This document shows, one piece after another, positions 1 to 12,373 of a stretch of 64,000 bases of DNA (position 1 is the stretch's first letter; the number at the start of each line of letters is the position of its first letter). Location of the stretch: NCBI RefSeq assembly GCF_002086515.1, contig NZ_MVHH01000011.1, forward strand, positions 46,300-110,299, given 5' to 3'. The stretch comes from Mycolicibacter arupensis. GTDB lineage: Bacteria > Actinomycetota > Actinomycetes > Mycobacteriales > Mycobacteriaceae. Under the pieces are notes generated by a model. That model had not been told where the DNA came from. It was given only the letters and a program-made list of their open reading frames with translations, and made no database searches. Both the position numbers and the translations under genes were made by a program.

Positions 1-627
1 CTGGGCATCTGGTGGTTCTACGCGGCCATGGCGGCCGGCCCGATCTCGGTGGTGTCACCGCTGGCCGCCGTCGTCGATGCCAGCGTTCCAGTCTGCGTCG
101 GGCGGGTGCTGGGGGAGCGGCCCGGACTGCTCGCCAGCGCAGGAATTGCGCTGGCGTTGGGTGCGGTGGTGCTGATCAGTTGGCACGCAGGCGAGGAAGG
201 CGTCAAGCGGCCGGGCCTGAACCGTCGCGTCATCTGGCTGACCGTCGCATCGGGCGTGGCGCTGGGACTGAATTTCGTCTTCCTGGATCGCACGCCATCG
301 GACGCCGGGCTCTGGCCCCTGCTGTTCGCGCGGGCCGCCGCCACCGTCCTGGTGGTCGTCGTCGCGGCCGCCAGCCGCAACCTTCGGGCGCCCACGGGCA
401 CGCCGCTGCGCCTGGCGTTCCTGATCGCACTGCTGGACACCGCGGCCAACGTCACCATGTTGTTCGCCCTGCAGCTTTCGCTGCTGTCGTTGGCCAGCGT
501 CCTGATCTCGCTGTACCCGGCCGCAACGGTGTTCTTGGCGGTGGCTTTGCTGCGGGAGCGGGTGCGCCCCCGCCAGGTGGCGGGGATGGTGCTGGCGGCC
601 GCCGCGGTCGCGATGATCACCGGGTAA
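1..627 (+). CDS. EamA/DMT-family transporter, 3' part
   Basis: The reading frame is open from base 1, so the start lies outside the window. The visible 208 residues are a chain of hydrophobic helices, with segments such as GIALALGAVVLISW and ASVLISLYPAATVFLAVALL followed by RERVRPRQVAGMVLAAAAV. The last motif is the usual C-terminal end of drug/metabolite transporter (EamA) proteins, which have ten helices in two repeats; about six are visible. It would act in the inner membrane and its substrate cannot be told. It converges on accD3 with a 59-bp gap in which I see no clear terminator. Confidence 0.8.
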   Translation: MGIWWFYAAMAAGPISVVSPLAAVVDASVPVCVGRVLGERPGLLASAGIALALGAVVLISWHAGEEGVKRPGLNRRVIWLTVASGVALGLNFVFLDRTPSDAGLWPLLFARAAATVLVVVVAAASRNLRAPTGTPLRLAFLIALLDTAANVTMLFALQLSLLSLASVLISLYPAATVFLAVALLRERVRPRQVAGMVLAAAAVAMITG

Positions 628-686
628 TCAGCTCGGGTCTGTAACGACCGCCGAAACCGACGTTTTGCAGGCCGCTACCCGCACTT

Positions 687-3808
<3,122 letters not shown>

Positions 3809-3853
3809 CTACCGCCGAGTAGATACCTGTCGAAACTCACTAGGCTACGGCAC

Positions 3854-4585
3854 ATGATCGGCATCACCCGCGACGGCAATGTCACGACCATCGAGCTGCA
3901 GCGCCCCGAGCGCCGCAACGCCTTGAACTCCCAGCTCGTCACCGAGCTGCGGGAGGCGGTCTTGGACGCCGCCACCCATGAGGTCCGGGCGATAGTGCTG
4001 ACCGGGCAGGGCACGGTGTTCTGCGCCGGAGCTGATCTGTCGGGTGACGCGTTCGCCGCCGACTACCCCGACAAGCTGGTAGCCCTGCACCAGAGCATCG
4101 CCGACGTCCCGGTGCCGGTGATCGGCGCCATCAACGGAGCCGCGATCGGTGCCGGCCTGCAATTGGCGATGGTCTGCGATCTGCGGGTGGCGGACCCCGA
4201 CGCCTTCTTCCAGTTCCCGGTCGCCAAGTACGGTCTGGCGCTGGATAACTGGAGCATCCGGCGACTGACCTCCTTGGTCGGTTATGGGCGGGCCCGGGCC
4301 ATGATGCTGACCGCGGAGAAGCTGCCGGCCGACCAGGCCCTGCTGACCGGCATGGCCAACCGGCTCGGCACTCTCGCCGACGCTCAGGCCTGGGCGCACG
4401 AGATCGCCGGGCTGGCGCCGCTGGCGCTGCAGCACGCCAAGCGGGTGCTCAACGACGACGGTGCCTTCGAGGAGCAGCTGCCCGTGCACAAGGAGCTGTT
4501 CGACAAGGCCTGGAGTTCCCAAGACGTCATCGAGGCCCAGGTGGCGCGCGTCGAGAAGCGACCGCCGAAGTTCCAGGGCGCGTAA
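3854..4585 (+). CDS. echA6: EchA6, non-catalytic enoyl-CoA hydratase-like acyl-CoA carrier
   Basis: The protein has 243 residues, the length of M. tuberculosis EchA6 (Rv0905). It has the crotonase fold with [10 protein letters not shown] and [18 protein letters not shown], which forms the oxyanion pocket. In M. tuberculosis EchA6 lacks hydratase activity, binds long-chain acyl-CoA and feeds it to FAS-II for mycolic acid synthesis; it is the target of tetrahydropyrazo-pyrimidine inhibitors. I chose ATG 3854 because homologues start with this sequence, although the frame is open further upstream. Its neighbours keep the Rv0904c-Rv0908 order apart from the sulfatase. Confidence 0.9.
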   Translation: MIGITRDGNVTTIELQRPERRNALNSQLVTELREAVLDAATHEVRAIVLTGQGTVFCAGADLSGDAFAADYPDKLVALHQSIADVPVPVIGAINGAAIGAGLQLAMVCDLRVADPDAFFQFPVAKYGLALDNWSIRRLTSLVGYGRARAMMLTAEKLPADQALLTGMANRLGTLADAQAWAHEIAGLAPLALQHAKRVLNDDGAFEEQLPVHKELFDKAWSSQDVIEAQVARVEKRPPKFQGA

Positions 4586-4626
4586 ACGCCGAGGCGCCCG
4601 TCGGCGGCCACCATAGACTCGTGGTC

Positions 4627-5739
4627 ATGCTGCGTGAAGCACTTCGGCTGGGTACGGCCACCGCCTCGCTGGTCGCCGGCGGCTGGACGCTGCGTGCACT
4701 GCGCGGCACACCCGCCGCGCTGGGCGCCGCGCCCGCCGCCATCGATGCAGTGGCCGCCCGGTCGAGCAACTACCGAGACGGGATCTTCCACAACCTTGAA
4801 CGCGCCGCGGCGGTCAACATGGATCGCGAGCAGCGGCGGCTGATGCTGCGTGAGCTGTTCGCCGACCGTGGGGCGCGACGCCCCCCGGAACCCATCCCGC
4901 TGGACACGCCCGATTTCAGCGCCGAACTCGATCCGCTGGCGATCGTCTGGCTGGGCCATGCCACGGCCCTGGTCGAGATCGACGGCTACCGCATCCTGAC
5001 CGACCCGGTCTTCAGCGACCGCTGCTCGCCGTCGGACGCTGTCGGTCCCCGACGGCTACATCCCCCTCCGGTGGGGTTGTCGGCGCTGCCCGCGCTGGAC
5101 GCGATCGTGGTGAGCCACGACCACTACGACCACCTCGACATCGACACCGTCACCGCATTGGCCCGCAGTCAGCGGGCACCATTCGTCGTCCCGCTGGGCG
5201 TCGGGGCACACCTGCGGGAGTGGGGCATCCCGGCGGATCGCGTGATCGAGCTGGACTGGGATGAGCACACCACGCTGGGCGATCTCACCGTGACCTGCAC
5301 CCCCGCCCGGCACTTCTCCGGACGTTTCCTCACCCGCAATCAGACGCTGTGGGCGTCCTGGGTGATCGCCGGGCCCACCCACCGTGTCTACTTCGGCGGC
5401 GACAGCGGCTACACCAGCAGCTTCGGTGATATCGGCGCCGGGCATGGCCCCTTCGATGTCACCCTGCTGCCGATCGGGGCCTACAACACCGCATGGCCGG
5501 ACGTCCACATGAACCCCGAAGAGGCGGTTCGGGCACACCTGGACCTGAACGCCTCGGAGTCGGGCCTGTTGGTGCCGATTCACTGGGCCACATTCCGGCT
5601 GGCGCCGCACCCCTGGGACGAGCCGGTGGAGCGGTTACTGGCCGCCGCCGAGGCTGCCGGGGTGACGGTGGCGGTGCCCAAACCCGGGGGCCGGGTGCGG
5701 CCCGGCGTCCCCGCCGCATCGGCGTGGTGGAGGCCCTAG
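4627..5739 (+). CDS. Metallo-beta-lactamase-fold hydrolase (Rv0906-like)
   Basis: The protein has about 370 residues. SHDHYDHLD is the HxHxDH zinc motif of the metallo-beta-lactamase superfamily. Later ligands appear in TPARHFSGR, YFGGDSGYTSSF and PIHWATF. The layout fits the NAPE-PLD/RomA-like branch, called outer membrane protein RomA in older mycobacterial annotations. The N-terminal helix (TASLVAGGWTLRALRG) may be a weak membrane anchor. The substrate is unknown, and a phospholipase D-like role is only a family inference. GTG at 4621 and ATG at 4627 are both possible starts. It is followed 4 bp later by the beta-lactamase-like gene, as in M. tuberculosis. Confidence 0.85.
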   Translation: MLREALRLGTATASLVAGGWTLRALRGTPAALGAAPAAIDAVAARSSNYRDGIFHNLERAAAVNMDREQRRLMLRELFADRGARRPPEPIPLDTPDFSAELDPLAIVWLGHATALVEIDGYRILTDPVFSDRCSPSDAVGPRRLHPPPVGLSALPALDAIVVSHDHYDHLDIDTVTALARSQRAPFVVPLGVGAHLREWGIPADRVIELDWDEHTTLGDLTVTCTPARHFSGRFLTRNQTLWASWVIAGPTHRVYFGGDSGYTSSFGDIGAGHGPFDVTLLPIGAYNTAWPDVHMNPEEAVRAHLDLNASESGLLVPIHWATFRLAPHPWDEPVERLLAAAEAAGVTVAVPKPGGRVRPGVPAASAWWRP

Positions 5740-5743
5740 CGTC

Positions 5744-7315
5744 ATGATCCGGTGGACGGCTGCGGCCGGGGCCACACTGCTGCTTTTGGCCACGGCGGGA
5801 TGTGCGCCCGCGGCCGCGCCACCGGCGCTGCCCGACGCCCCGCCGAACCAGGTGTCGGGAGTGGACATCCCGGAGGGCCGCATCGATGCGGCGGTGGCCA
5901 GACTCGACGGTCTGGCGCGGGAACTGATGGACAGCACCGGCGTGCCCGGGCTGGCCGTCGCGGTCGCGCACGCCGGAAAAACTCTGTACGCCAAGGGCTT
6001 CGGTGTTCGCGATACCCGCGGTGGCACGGGGCCGGATAACGCGGTGGACGCGGACACGGTGTTCCAGCTGGCGTCGATGTCCAAATCGGTCGGGGCCACC
6101 GTGGTGGCGCAGCAGGTCAGTGCCGGCACGGTCGGCTGGGACACACCGGTGGTGACACACCTGCCGTGGTTCGCGCTGTCCGACCCCTACGTCACCGACC
6201 ACCTCACCATCGCCGACCTGTACGCGCACCGGTCCGGATTGCCCGACCACGCCGGCGACGGACTGGAAGACCTGGGCTATGACCGCCGGGAAGTGCTGCA
6301 GCGGCTCAGATATCTGCCCCTGTCCTCGTTCCGCGACAGCTACGACTACACCAACTTCGGGGTCACCGCCGCAGCAGAGGCGGTCGCCGCAGCGGCCGGC
6401 GCCGAGTGGGAGCAGCTGAGCGCCGACGTGCTGTACCGGCCGATGGGAATGACCTCGACCAGTTCCCGCTACTCCGAATATCTGGCACGACCCAATCGGG
6501 CGCTCACCCACGTCAAGGGCCCCGACGGCTATGAGCCGCGCTATCAACGCAATCCGGACGCACAGTCCCCGGCCGGCGGAGTCAGTTCCTCGGTGAACGA
6601 CATGGCGCGGTGGCTGGCCATGGTGCTGTCCAACGGCAGTCACGACGGCACCCAGATCATCGAGCCCGAGGCATTGCTGCCCGCGATCACGCCGCAGGTG
6701 ATCAGCGCCCCCGCCGGCGTCCCCGCCGCCCGGGCCGGGCTCTACGGCCAGGGATTCACGGTGTCGATCACCTCATCGGGGCGCACCCAGTACGGCCACT
6801 CGGGCGCGTTCCTGCTCGGTGCCGCGACCGCCTTTTCGGCATTGCCGTCGCAGAACGTCGGCATCGTGGTGCTGACCAACGCCGCCCCGATCGGCGTCCC
6901 GGAGACCTTGGCCGCCCAATTCCTGGACTTGGTCCAGTACGGCGCGATCCGCGAGAACTGGGCGACGCTGTATCAGCAGGCGTTCGCGCCGATGTCGCAA
7001 CCGGAGGGTTCCCTGGTGGGCGCCCAGCCCCCGGCCCAGCCCGCTCCCGCCCGGCCGCTGTCGACGTATGTCGGCCAGTACACCAACCGCTACTGGGGAC
7101 CGGTCACCGTGACCGAGGGCCACGATGCGCTCGCCATGACCCTCGGGCCGCGCCACCAACAATTCGGGTTGACCCACTACGACGGTGACACCTTCACCTT
7201 CACGCTGCAGGGTGAGAACGCGCCAGAGGGAACGATATCCAAGGCCACCTTCACCAAGGATGCGGTGGAGCTGGAGTACTTCGATCACGACAAGTTGGGA
7301 AGGTTCACCCGGTGA
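5744..7315 (+). CDS. Serine beta-lactamase/penicillin-binding-like lipoprotein (Rv0907-like)
   Basis: The protein has 523 residues. A hydrophobic signal sequence ends in LATAGC, a relaxed lipobox, so a surface lipoprotein is likely. The SxxK motif is in LASMSKSVG and the YxN motif in [20 protein letters not shown] stands where the KTG-like motif would be. This is the class C/EstB (AmpH-like) fold with a C-terminal extension. It could be a D,D-peptidase-like enzyme or an esterase; beta-lactam hydrolysis is not shown by sequence. Its stop overlaps the ctpE start as GTGA, so the two are probably co-translated. Confidence 0.85.
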   Translation: MIRWTAAAGATLLLLATAGCAPAAAPPALPDAPPNQVSGVDIPEGRIDAAVARLDGLARELMDSTGVPGLAVAVAHAGKTLYAKGFGVRDTRGGTGPDNAVDADTVFQLASMSKSVGATVVAQQVSAGTVGWDTPVVTHLPWFALSDPYVTDHLTIADLYAHRSGLPDHAGDGLEDLGYDRREVLQRLRYLPLSSFRDSYDYTNFGVTAAAEAVAAAAGAEWEQLSADVLYRPMGMTSTSSRYSEYLARPNRALTHVKGPDGYEPRYQRNPDAQSPAGGVSSSVNDMARWLAMVLSNGSHDGTQIIEPEALLPAITPQVISAPAGVPAARAGLYGQGFTVSITSSGRTQYGHSGAFLLGAATAFSALPSQNVGIVVLTNAAPIGVPETLAAQFLDLVQYGAIRENWATLYQQAFAPMSQPEGSLVGAQPPAQPAPARPLSTYVGQYTNRYWGPVTVTEGHDALAMTLGPRHQQFGLTHYDGDTFTFTLQGENAPEGTISKATFTKDAVELEYFDHDKLGRFTR

Positions 7316-9726
7316 CGACAGCGCGAACCGCCGGACTCTCTGACGCGCAAGTCGCCCAGCGGGTCGAGCAGGGCCAGACCAATGACATTCCGGCGCGTGC
7401 CGCGCGCAGCATCCGCGAGATCGTCCGGGCCAACGTCTTCACCCGCATCAACGCCATCCTGGGCGTGCTGTTGGTCATCGTGCTGACCACCGGTTCCCTG
7501 ATCAACGGCTTGTTCGGTCTGCTCATCGTCTTCAACAGCGTGATCGGCATGGTGCAGGAGATCCGGGCCAAACAGACGCTGGACAGACTGGCGATCATCG
7601 GCCAGGCGAAACCCTTGGTGCGCAGGCAGTCCGGGACACAGCAGCTGCCGCCGGGCGATGTGGTGCTCGACGATGTCATCGAGCTGGGGCCGGGCGATCA
7701 GATCGTGGTCGATGGCCAGGTCGTGGAGTCGGTGGACCTGGAAGTCGACGAGTCGCTGCTCACCGGGGAAGCGGACCCGATCGGCAAGGGTGTGGATGAC
7801 CAGGTGATGTCGGGCAGTTTCGTGGTGTCCGGCAGCGGGGCCTACCGGGCCACCCGGGTCGGACGTGAGGCCTATGCGGCCAAACTGGCCGAGGAGGCCA
7901 GCAAGTTCACGCTGGTCAAATCCGAACTGCGCTCCGGTATCGACCAGATCCTGAAATTCATCACCTACCTGTTGATTCCGGCAGGCCTGTTGATCATCTA
8001 CACCCAGCTGTTCACCACGGATGTGGGCTGGCGCGCATCGGTGCTGGCCATGGTCGGGGCCCTGGTGCCGATGGTGCCCGAAGGCCTGGTGCTCATGACG
8101 TCCCTGGCGTTCGCCGTGGGAGTCGTTCGGCTGGGGCAGAAGCAGTGCCTGGTGCAGGAGCTGCCCGCGATCGAAGGCCTGGCCCGAGTGGACGTCGTCT
8201 GCGCCGACAAGACCGGCACCCTCACCGAGAACGGGATGCGGGTGTCGCAGATCGCCGAACTCGATTGCGTCGAAAGCCTTCCGGTGCGTGAGGCGCTGGC
8301 CGCCCTGGCCGCCGCCGATGCCCGCCCCAACGCCAGCATCCAAGCCATCGCCGAGGCGTTCCCCTCGTCACCTGGCTGGACGCCGAGTGCCTGCGCGTCC
8401 TTCAAATCGGCCACCAAATGGAGCGGTGTCTCGTTCTCCGAGCACGGAAACTGGGTGATCGGCGCCCCGGATGTGCTGCTGGACCCGGCCTCGGCTGTCG
8501 CCGAGCAGGCCGAGCGGATCGGTGCGCGGGGTCTTCGGGTGTTGCTGCTGGGTGCCTGCGATCAACCCGTGGACCACCCCGGGGCGCCGGGACAGGTGAC
8601 GCCGGCGGCGCTGGTGGTGCTGGAGCAGAAGCTGCGCCCCGATGCCCGCGAAACCTTAGATTATTTTGCCGCGCAGGATGTTTCGGTCAAGGTGATCTCG
8701 GGGGACAATGCGGTCTCGGTGGGTGCGGTGGCCGCGGAGCTCGGACTGCCCGGGGACGCGGTGGATGCCCGCAAGCTCCCGACCGAACCGGACCGGCTGG
8801 CCGGCGCGGTGGAGCAACACACCGTTTTCGGCAGAGTGCGCCCGGATCAGAAGCGTGCCATGGTGCACGCGCTGCAGGCCCGCGACCATACGGTGGCGAT
8901 GACGGGAGACGGCGTCAACGACGTGCTCGCGCTCAAGGACGCCGACATCGGTGTGGCGATGGGGGCGGGGAGCTCGGCGGCACGGTCGGTGGCCCAGATC
9001 GTCCTGCTGGACAACAAGTTCGCGACCCTGCCCTATGTCGTGGGTGAGGGCCGCCGGGTGATCGGCAACATCGAGCGAGTGGCGAACCTGTTCCTCACCA
9101 AAACGGTGTACTCGGTGCTTCTCGCGCTGCTGGTGGGTCTGGTGGGCCTGGCGTCGGCACTGTTCGGCACCAAGCCGCTGCTGTACCCCTTCCAGCCGAT
9201 CCACGTCACGGTTGCGGCGTGGTTCACCATCGGCATCCCGGCATTCATCCTGTCGCTGGCACCGAACAACGAGCGGGCGCATCCCGGATTCGTCCGGCGG
9301 GTGATGAGCGGGGCACTGCCGGCCGGTCTCGTGGTGGGCATCGCCACCTTCGTGTCCTACCTGGTGGCCTACCGGGGCAGCGAAGCGACGCCGGTCCAGC
9401 AGATTCAGGCCTCCACCAGTGCGTTGATCACACTGCTGACCACGGCCGGATGGGTGTTGGCGGTGGTGGCGCGGCCCTATCAATGGTGGCGGCTGCTGCT
9501 GGTGATCTCCTGCGGGCTGGCCTACGTGGCGATCTTCGCGATGCCGCTGACCCGGGAGAAGTTTCTGCTGGACCCCTCCAACGTGGCATTGACGTCGCTG
9601 GCCCTGGGTATCGGAGCGCTCGGCGCTGCCGCCATCGAAGCGATGTGGTGGGCGCGGGGCGGGATGCTCGGTGAGCGGCCGAAGTTGTGGCGAGAGTCGG
9701 CACCGACCACAATGTCCCAGCGATAA
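7312..9726 (+). CDS. ctpE: P-type cation ATPase CtpE (Ca2+ uptake)
   Basis: The protein has 804 residues. The phosphorylation motif DKTGTLT starts at D299. TGEADP near residue 151 is the actuator-domain motif, PEGL at about 256-259 is the membrane ion-site helix, and TGDGVND is the hinge motif. Hydrophobic helices lie at about 45-85, 215-280 and in the last 180 residues. M. smegmatis CtpE (Rv0908 family) is reported as a specific calcium importer, and order and sequence support the same assignment. There is no N-terminal heavy-metal-binding domain. GTG 7312 overlaps the preceding stop. The SRPBCC gene follows after 25 bp. Confidence 0.9.
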   Translation: MTTARTAGLSDAQVAQRVEQGQTNDIPARAARSIREIVRANVFTRINAILGVLLVIVLTTGSLINGLFGLLIVFNSVIGMVQEIRAKQTLDRLAIIGQAKPLVRRQSGTQQLPPGDVVLDDVIELGPGDQIVVDGQVVESVDLEVDESLLTGEADPIGKGVDDQVMSGSFVVSGSGAYRATRVGREAYAAKLAEEASKFTLVKSELRSGIDQILKFITYLLIPAGLLIIYTQLFTTDVGWRASVLAMVGALVPMVPEGLVLMTSLAFAVGVVRLGQKQCLVQELPAIEGLARVDVVCADKTGTLTENGMRVSQIAELDCVESLPVREALAALAAADARPNASIQAIAEAFPSSPGWTPSACASFKSATKWSGVSFSEHGNWVIGAPDVLLDPASAVAEQAERIGARGLRVLLLGACDQPVDHPGAPGQVTPAALVVLEQKLRPDARETLDYFAAQDVSVKVISGDNAVSVGAVAAELGLPGDAVDARKLPTEPDRLAGAVEQHTVFGRVRPDQKRAMVHALQARDHTVAMTGDGVNDVLALKDADIGVAMGAGSSAARSVAQIVLLDNKFATLPYVVGEGRRVIGNIERVANLFLTKTVYSVLLALLVGLVGLASALFGTKPLLYPFQPIHVTVAAWFTIGIPAFILSLAPNNERAHPGFVRRVMSGALPAGLVVGIATFVSYLVAYRGSEATPVQQIQASTSALITLLTTAGWVLAVVARPYQWWRLLLVISCGLAYVAIFAMPLTREKFLLDPSNVALTSLALGIGALGAAAIEAMWWARGGMLGERPKLWRESAPTTMSQR

Positions 9727-9751
9727 ACCGTGACACAGAGGGAAAGACGAT

Positions 9752-10189
9752 ATGGCGAAGCTCTCCGGATCCATCGACGTCCCACTGCCTCCCGAGCAGG
9801 CGTGGGCGCACGCCTCGGATCTGTCGCGCTACAAGGAGTGGCTGACCATTCACCGAGTGTGGCGCAGTGTGCTGCCGGAGAATCTCGACAAGGGCACCAC
9901 CTTGGAGTCGATCGTCGAGGTCAAGGGCATGCTCAACAAGATCAACTGGACGATCGTGAACTACAAGCCGCCCACCGGGATGACGCTCAACGGCGACGGT
10001 AAGGGCGGAGTCAAGATCAAGCTGCTCGCGAAGGTGGCCCCGCAGGGCGACGGCTCGAAGGTCAGTTTCGACGTGCACCTGGGCGGTCCCGCGCTGTTCG
10101 GCCCCATCGGCATGCTGGTGGCCGCCGCGCTCAAGAGTGACATCAACGAGTCGCTGCGCAGGTTCGTCGCGGTCTTCGCCTCGGTTTAA
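9752..10189 (+). CDS. SRPBCC/polyketide-cyclase-fold protein (Rv0910-like)
   Basis: The protein has 145 residues with the START/SRPBCC pattern: KLSGSIDVPLPPEQAWAHASD at the N-terminus, a beta-sheet core, and a long C-terminal helix ending SLRRFVAVFASV. Such proteins form a hydrophobic pocket for lipids or polyketides. In M. tuberculosis the matching gene Rv0910 is listed as a putative toxin next to a small antitoxin, Rv0909. Here only 25 bp separate it from ctpE and no antitoxin-sized ORF fits. Either the antitoxin was lost or the toxin label does not apply. The ligand is unknown. Confidence 0.8.
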   Translation: MAKLSGSIDVPLPPEQAWAHASDLSRYKEWLTIHRVWRSVLPENLDKGTTLESIVEVKGMLNKINWTIVNYKPPTGMTLNGDGKGGVKIKLLAKVAPQGDGSKVSFDVHLGGPALFGPIGMLVAAALKSDINESLRRFVAVFASV

Positions 10190-10223
10190 TCGGTTGCACG
10201 CCGGGTCGCACCGCGACTACGGT
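10185..10223 (+). promoter_or_regulatory. Candidate WhiB7-type promoter for the ABC-F gene
   Basis: TTGCAC (10194-10199) and TACGGT (10218-10223) are spaced 18 bp and resemble -35 and -10 elements. The AT-rich run TTTAAT (10185-10190), in otherwise GC-rich DNA, ends three bases before the -35. An AT-rich block just upstream of the -35 is the known signature of WhiB7/SigA promoters, and WhiB7 controls ABC-F resistance genes in mycobacteria. The block overlaps the stop codon of the preceding gene, so it could be chance. Confidence 0.5.
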
Positions 10224-10253
10224 GGCGAACGTTGCTTCACAGGAGGTCATGTA

Positions 10254-10295
10254 ATGACAGGCATCACCGGTCTCACGCCGCTGTCCGCGCGCTGA
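10254..10295 (+). CDS. 13-residue leader peptide upstream of the ABC-F gene
   Basis: ATG 10254 has an excellent AGGAGG ribosome binding site (10241-10246, 7-nt spacing). It encodes MTGITGLTPLSAR followed by TGA. It begins about 30 bp after the candidate promoter and ends 65 bp before the ABC-F start. Short translated leaders are common before antibiotic-responsive ABC-F genes, where a stalled ribosome changes mRNA folding. A regulatory rather than structural role is inferred from the strong ribosome binding site, the small size and the alternative stems that follow. Confidence 0.55.
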   Translation: MTGITGLTPLSAR

Positions 10296-10346
10296 TCACC
10301 GACGAGTCGCCGTAGCCCGGTCCCGGTTGTCAGCGCCCCCGCTGAC
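10289..10346 (+). promoter_or_regulatory. Mutually exclusive RNA stems (putative attenuator)
   Basis: GTCAGCG (10329-10335) pairs perfectly with CGCTGAC (10340-10346) across a CCCC loop. This hairpin sits just before the ABC-F ribosome binding site GGAG (10352-10355). Its left arm TCAGCGC (10330-10336) can instead pair with GCGCTGA (10289-10295), which is the end and stop codon of the leader peptide. Only one pairing can form, and a ribosome at the leader stop would decide which. There is no U tract, so control of translation or Rho-dependent termination is more likely than an intrinsic terminator. Confidence 0.5.
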
Positions 10347-10360
10347 CTTCCGGAGACCGC

Positions 10361-11947
10361 ATGTCCCTCACTTTTTCTGACTCTCACCCTGCCGTCACCT
10401 TCGCCGGCGTCGACTTCGCCTGGCCGGACGGCACTCCCGCGCTGACAGGCATCACCGCTTCGTTCGGTGCCGGCAGAACTGGCCTGGTCGGTTCCAACGG
10501 TGCCGGAAAGTCGACCCTGCTTCGGCTGATCACCGGCGAACTCACCGCCACGGCCGGGCACATCACCAGGTCTGGTCCGGTGGCCTATCTGCCCCAGGCG
10601 CTGACCCTGGCCGCCGACGCCTCGATCGCTGACCTGATGGGCGTCGCCGAGCCGCTGGCCGCATTGCGGGCTATCGAACGCGGCGACACCGACGCGGCCC
10701 ATTTCGAGGTCGTCGGTGACGACTGGGACATCGAATCCCGCGTGGATGCGGCGCTGCGCGACATCGGGTTCGGCTCGGGTGATCTCGACCGCCGGGTGGG
10801 TGAACTCTCCGGTGGGGAGGCGATGCTGGTCGCGTTGACCGGGCTGCGGTTACAGGCCGCACCGATCACCCTGCTCGATGAGCCCACCAACAATCTCGAC
10901 CGGGCCGCGCGCGCCGCGCTGGCCCGGCTGGTGCACGCGTGGCCGGGCGCACTGATCGTGGCCAGCCACGACACCGCGCTGCTGGAGCAGATGGACGACA
11001 CCGCCGAGCTCTACGACGGGCACCTCACCACGTTCGGGGGCCCCTACCGTGCGTGGCGGGAGCACCTGGAGTCCGAGCAGGCCGCGGCCCGGGCGGCGGT
11101 ACGTACCGCCGAACAGGCGATCAAGGTGGAGAAACGTCAGCGCGTCGAAGCCGAGACCAGGCTCGCGCGGCGCCACCGCGCGGCCCAGGCCGCCCAGCAG
11201 AACAAGCGCGCCGCGAAGATCGTGATGAACCAGAACGCGGCCAACGCCCAGGTGGCGGCGGGCAAACTACGCGCCACCGCCGGAGGCCGGCTGCGTGACG
11301 CGCTGGCCGACGCCGAGGCAGCCTCGGCCCGGGTCCGCCGCGACGAGCACATTCGGGTGGTGCTTGCAGACCCGGACGTGCCCGCTAGCCGCCGCCTCGC
11401 CGAACTGCCGGGTGCCGACGGGCCGATCATCGTGCAGGGGCCAGAGCGCATCGGTCTGGACGGCCCGAACGGAGTCGGCAAGACCACGCTGCTGGAAGCC
11501 CTGCGCTGCGGCGCGGCCGGTCGCCTGTTGACCGACCGGGTCGGCTACCTACCGCAACGGCTGGACCATCTGGATGACGCGGTGTCGGCGTTCGACGCGG
11601 TGTCGGCGGTCTCCGGCAGTACGCCGCAGGCGATACGCGCCCAGCTGGCCCGTTTCCTGTTGGACGCCGAGAGTGTCGCCCGGCCGGTGGGAACCCTGTC
11701 CGGCGGTGAACGATTCCGCGTCGCACTGGCCCAGCTGCTGCTCGCCGATCCGCCGCCGCAGCTCTTGCTGCTCGACGAACCGACCAACAACCTGGACCTG
11801 GCCAGCGTCGATCAGCTGGTCGAGGCGCTGCAGGCCTACCGAGGAGCATTCCTCGTGATCAGTCACGACGAGAGGTTCCTGGCGCGGCTGAATCTGCGGC
11901 GGCGGTTGACCATGCCGCGCGCCGGGGAGCTGATCGATGCGAGCTAG
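10361..11947 (+). CDS. ABC-F family ATPase (ribosome protection type)
   Basis: The protein has 528 residues with two ABC domains and no membrane segments. Walker A motifs are GSNGAGKST (44-52) and GPNGVGKTT. Each domain has LSGGE and LLDEPTNNLD. An Arg/Ala/Gln-rich helical linker of about 80 residues (around residues 240-325) joins them, as expected for the arm that reaches into the ribosomal E site. ABC-F proteins bind ribosomes and can dislodge macrolide, lincosamide or pleuromutilin drugs; Rv1473 is a mycobacterial example. The candidate WhiB7-like promoter and leader peptide favour a resistance role over housekeeping EttA. Drug specificity cannot be read from the sequence. Confidence 0.85.
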   Translation: MSLTFSDSHPAVTFAGVDFAWPDGTPALTGITASFGAGRTGLVGSNGAGKSTLLRLITGELTATAGHITRSGPVAYLPQALTLAADASIADLMGVAEPLAALRAIERGDTDAAHFEVVGDDWDIESRVDAALRDIGFGSGDLDRRVGELSGGEAMLVALTGLRLQAAPITLLDEPTNNLDRAARAALARLVHAWPGALIVASHDTALLEQMDDTAELYDGHLTTFGGPYRAWREHLESEQAAARAAVRTAEQAIKVEKRQRVEAETRLARRHRAAQAAQQNKRAAKIVMNQNAANAQVAAGKLRATAGGRLRDALADAEAASARVRRDEHIRVVLADPDVPASRRLAELPGADGPIIVQGPERIGLDGPNGVGKTTLLEALRCGAAGRLLTDRVGYLPQRLDHLDDAVSAFDAVSAVSGSTPQAIRAQLARFLLDAESVARPVGTLSGGERFRVALAQLLLADPPPQLLLLDEPTNNLDLASVDQLVEALQAYRGAFLVISHDERFLARLNLRRRLTMPRAGELIDAS

Positions 11948-11956
11948 TGTCACAAC

Positions 11957-12373
11957 ATGACTCGCTCGCGTCCCGGTTGGCTGATCGCACTGTGCGCGGC
12001 GATTCTGTCGGGCAGTGCGTGGTTGCCGTGGCTGATCACCTCCGCCGAGGGCGGCGGGCATGCCAGTGCGATCGGGGGCAGTGCCGGTGCCATCGTGTTG
12101 CCGGCGCGTTTCGGTGTCGGGCAGCTGATCGTGCTGCTGGCCGCGGTCCTGCTGGTGGCCGGCGCGATGGTGGCCCGGGAGTTGTTCACCCGGCTGGCCG
12201 CGGTGGTCGCCGTGCTGGACGCGGTGCTGATCGCTGCGCTGGGTCTTTGGTACTACCGGCTGAACGTGGTGGCGCCGATCACCGTGGGCTACGGGTTCTA
12301 CCTGGGGGCGGCCGCCGTGGTGGGTGCCCTGGGTTGTTCGGTGTGGGCGCTGGTCACCGCAGTGCGGCGATGA
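11957..12373 (+). CDS. Small four-helix membrane protein, unknown function
   Basis: The protein has 138 residues and about four hydrophobic helices: WLIALCAAILSGSAWLPWL, QLIVLLAAVLLVAGAMV, LAAVVAVLDAVLIAALGLW and YLGAAAVVGALGCSVWALV. There are no catalytic or ligand motifs. It starts 9 bp after the ABC-F stop and may share its transcript. Its last 20 bases overlap the 3' end of the convergent oxidoreductase gene. Function is unknown. Confidence 0.75.
   Translation: MTRSRPGWLIALCAAILSGSAWLPWLITSAEGGGHASAIGGSAGAIVLPARFGVGQLIVLLAAVLLVAGAMVARELFTRLAAVVAVLDAVLIAALGLWYYRLNVVAPITVGYGFYLGAAAVVGALGCSVWALVTAVRR

Noticed and set aside
10249..10254. A minimal ATG-TAA start-stop ORF before the leader peptide.
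   Set aside because: It is only 2 nt from the ribosome binding site, too close for initiation; the ATG at 10254 is correctly spaced.
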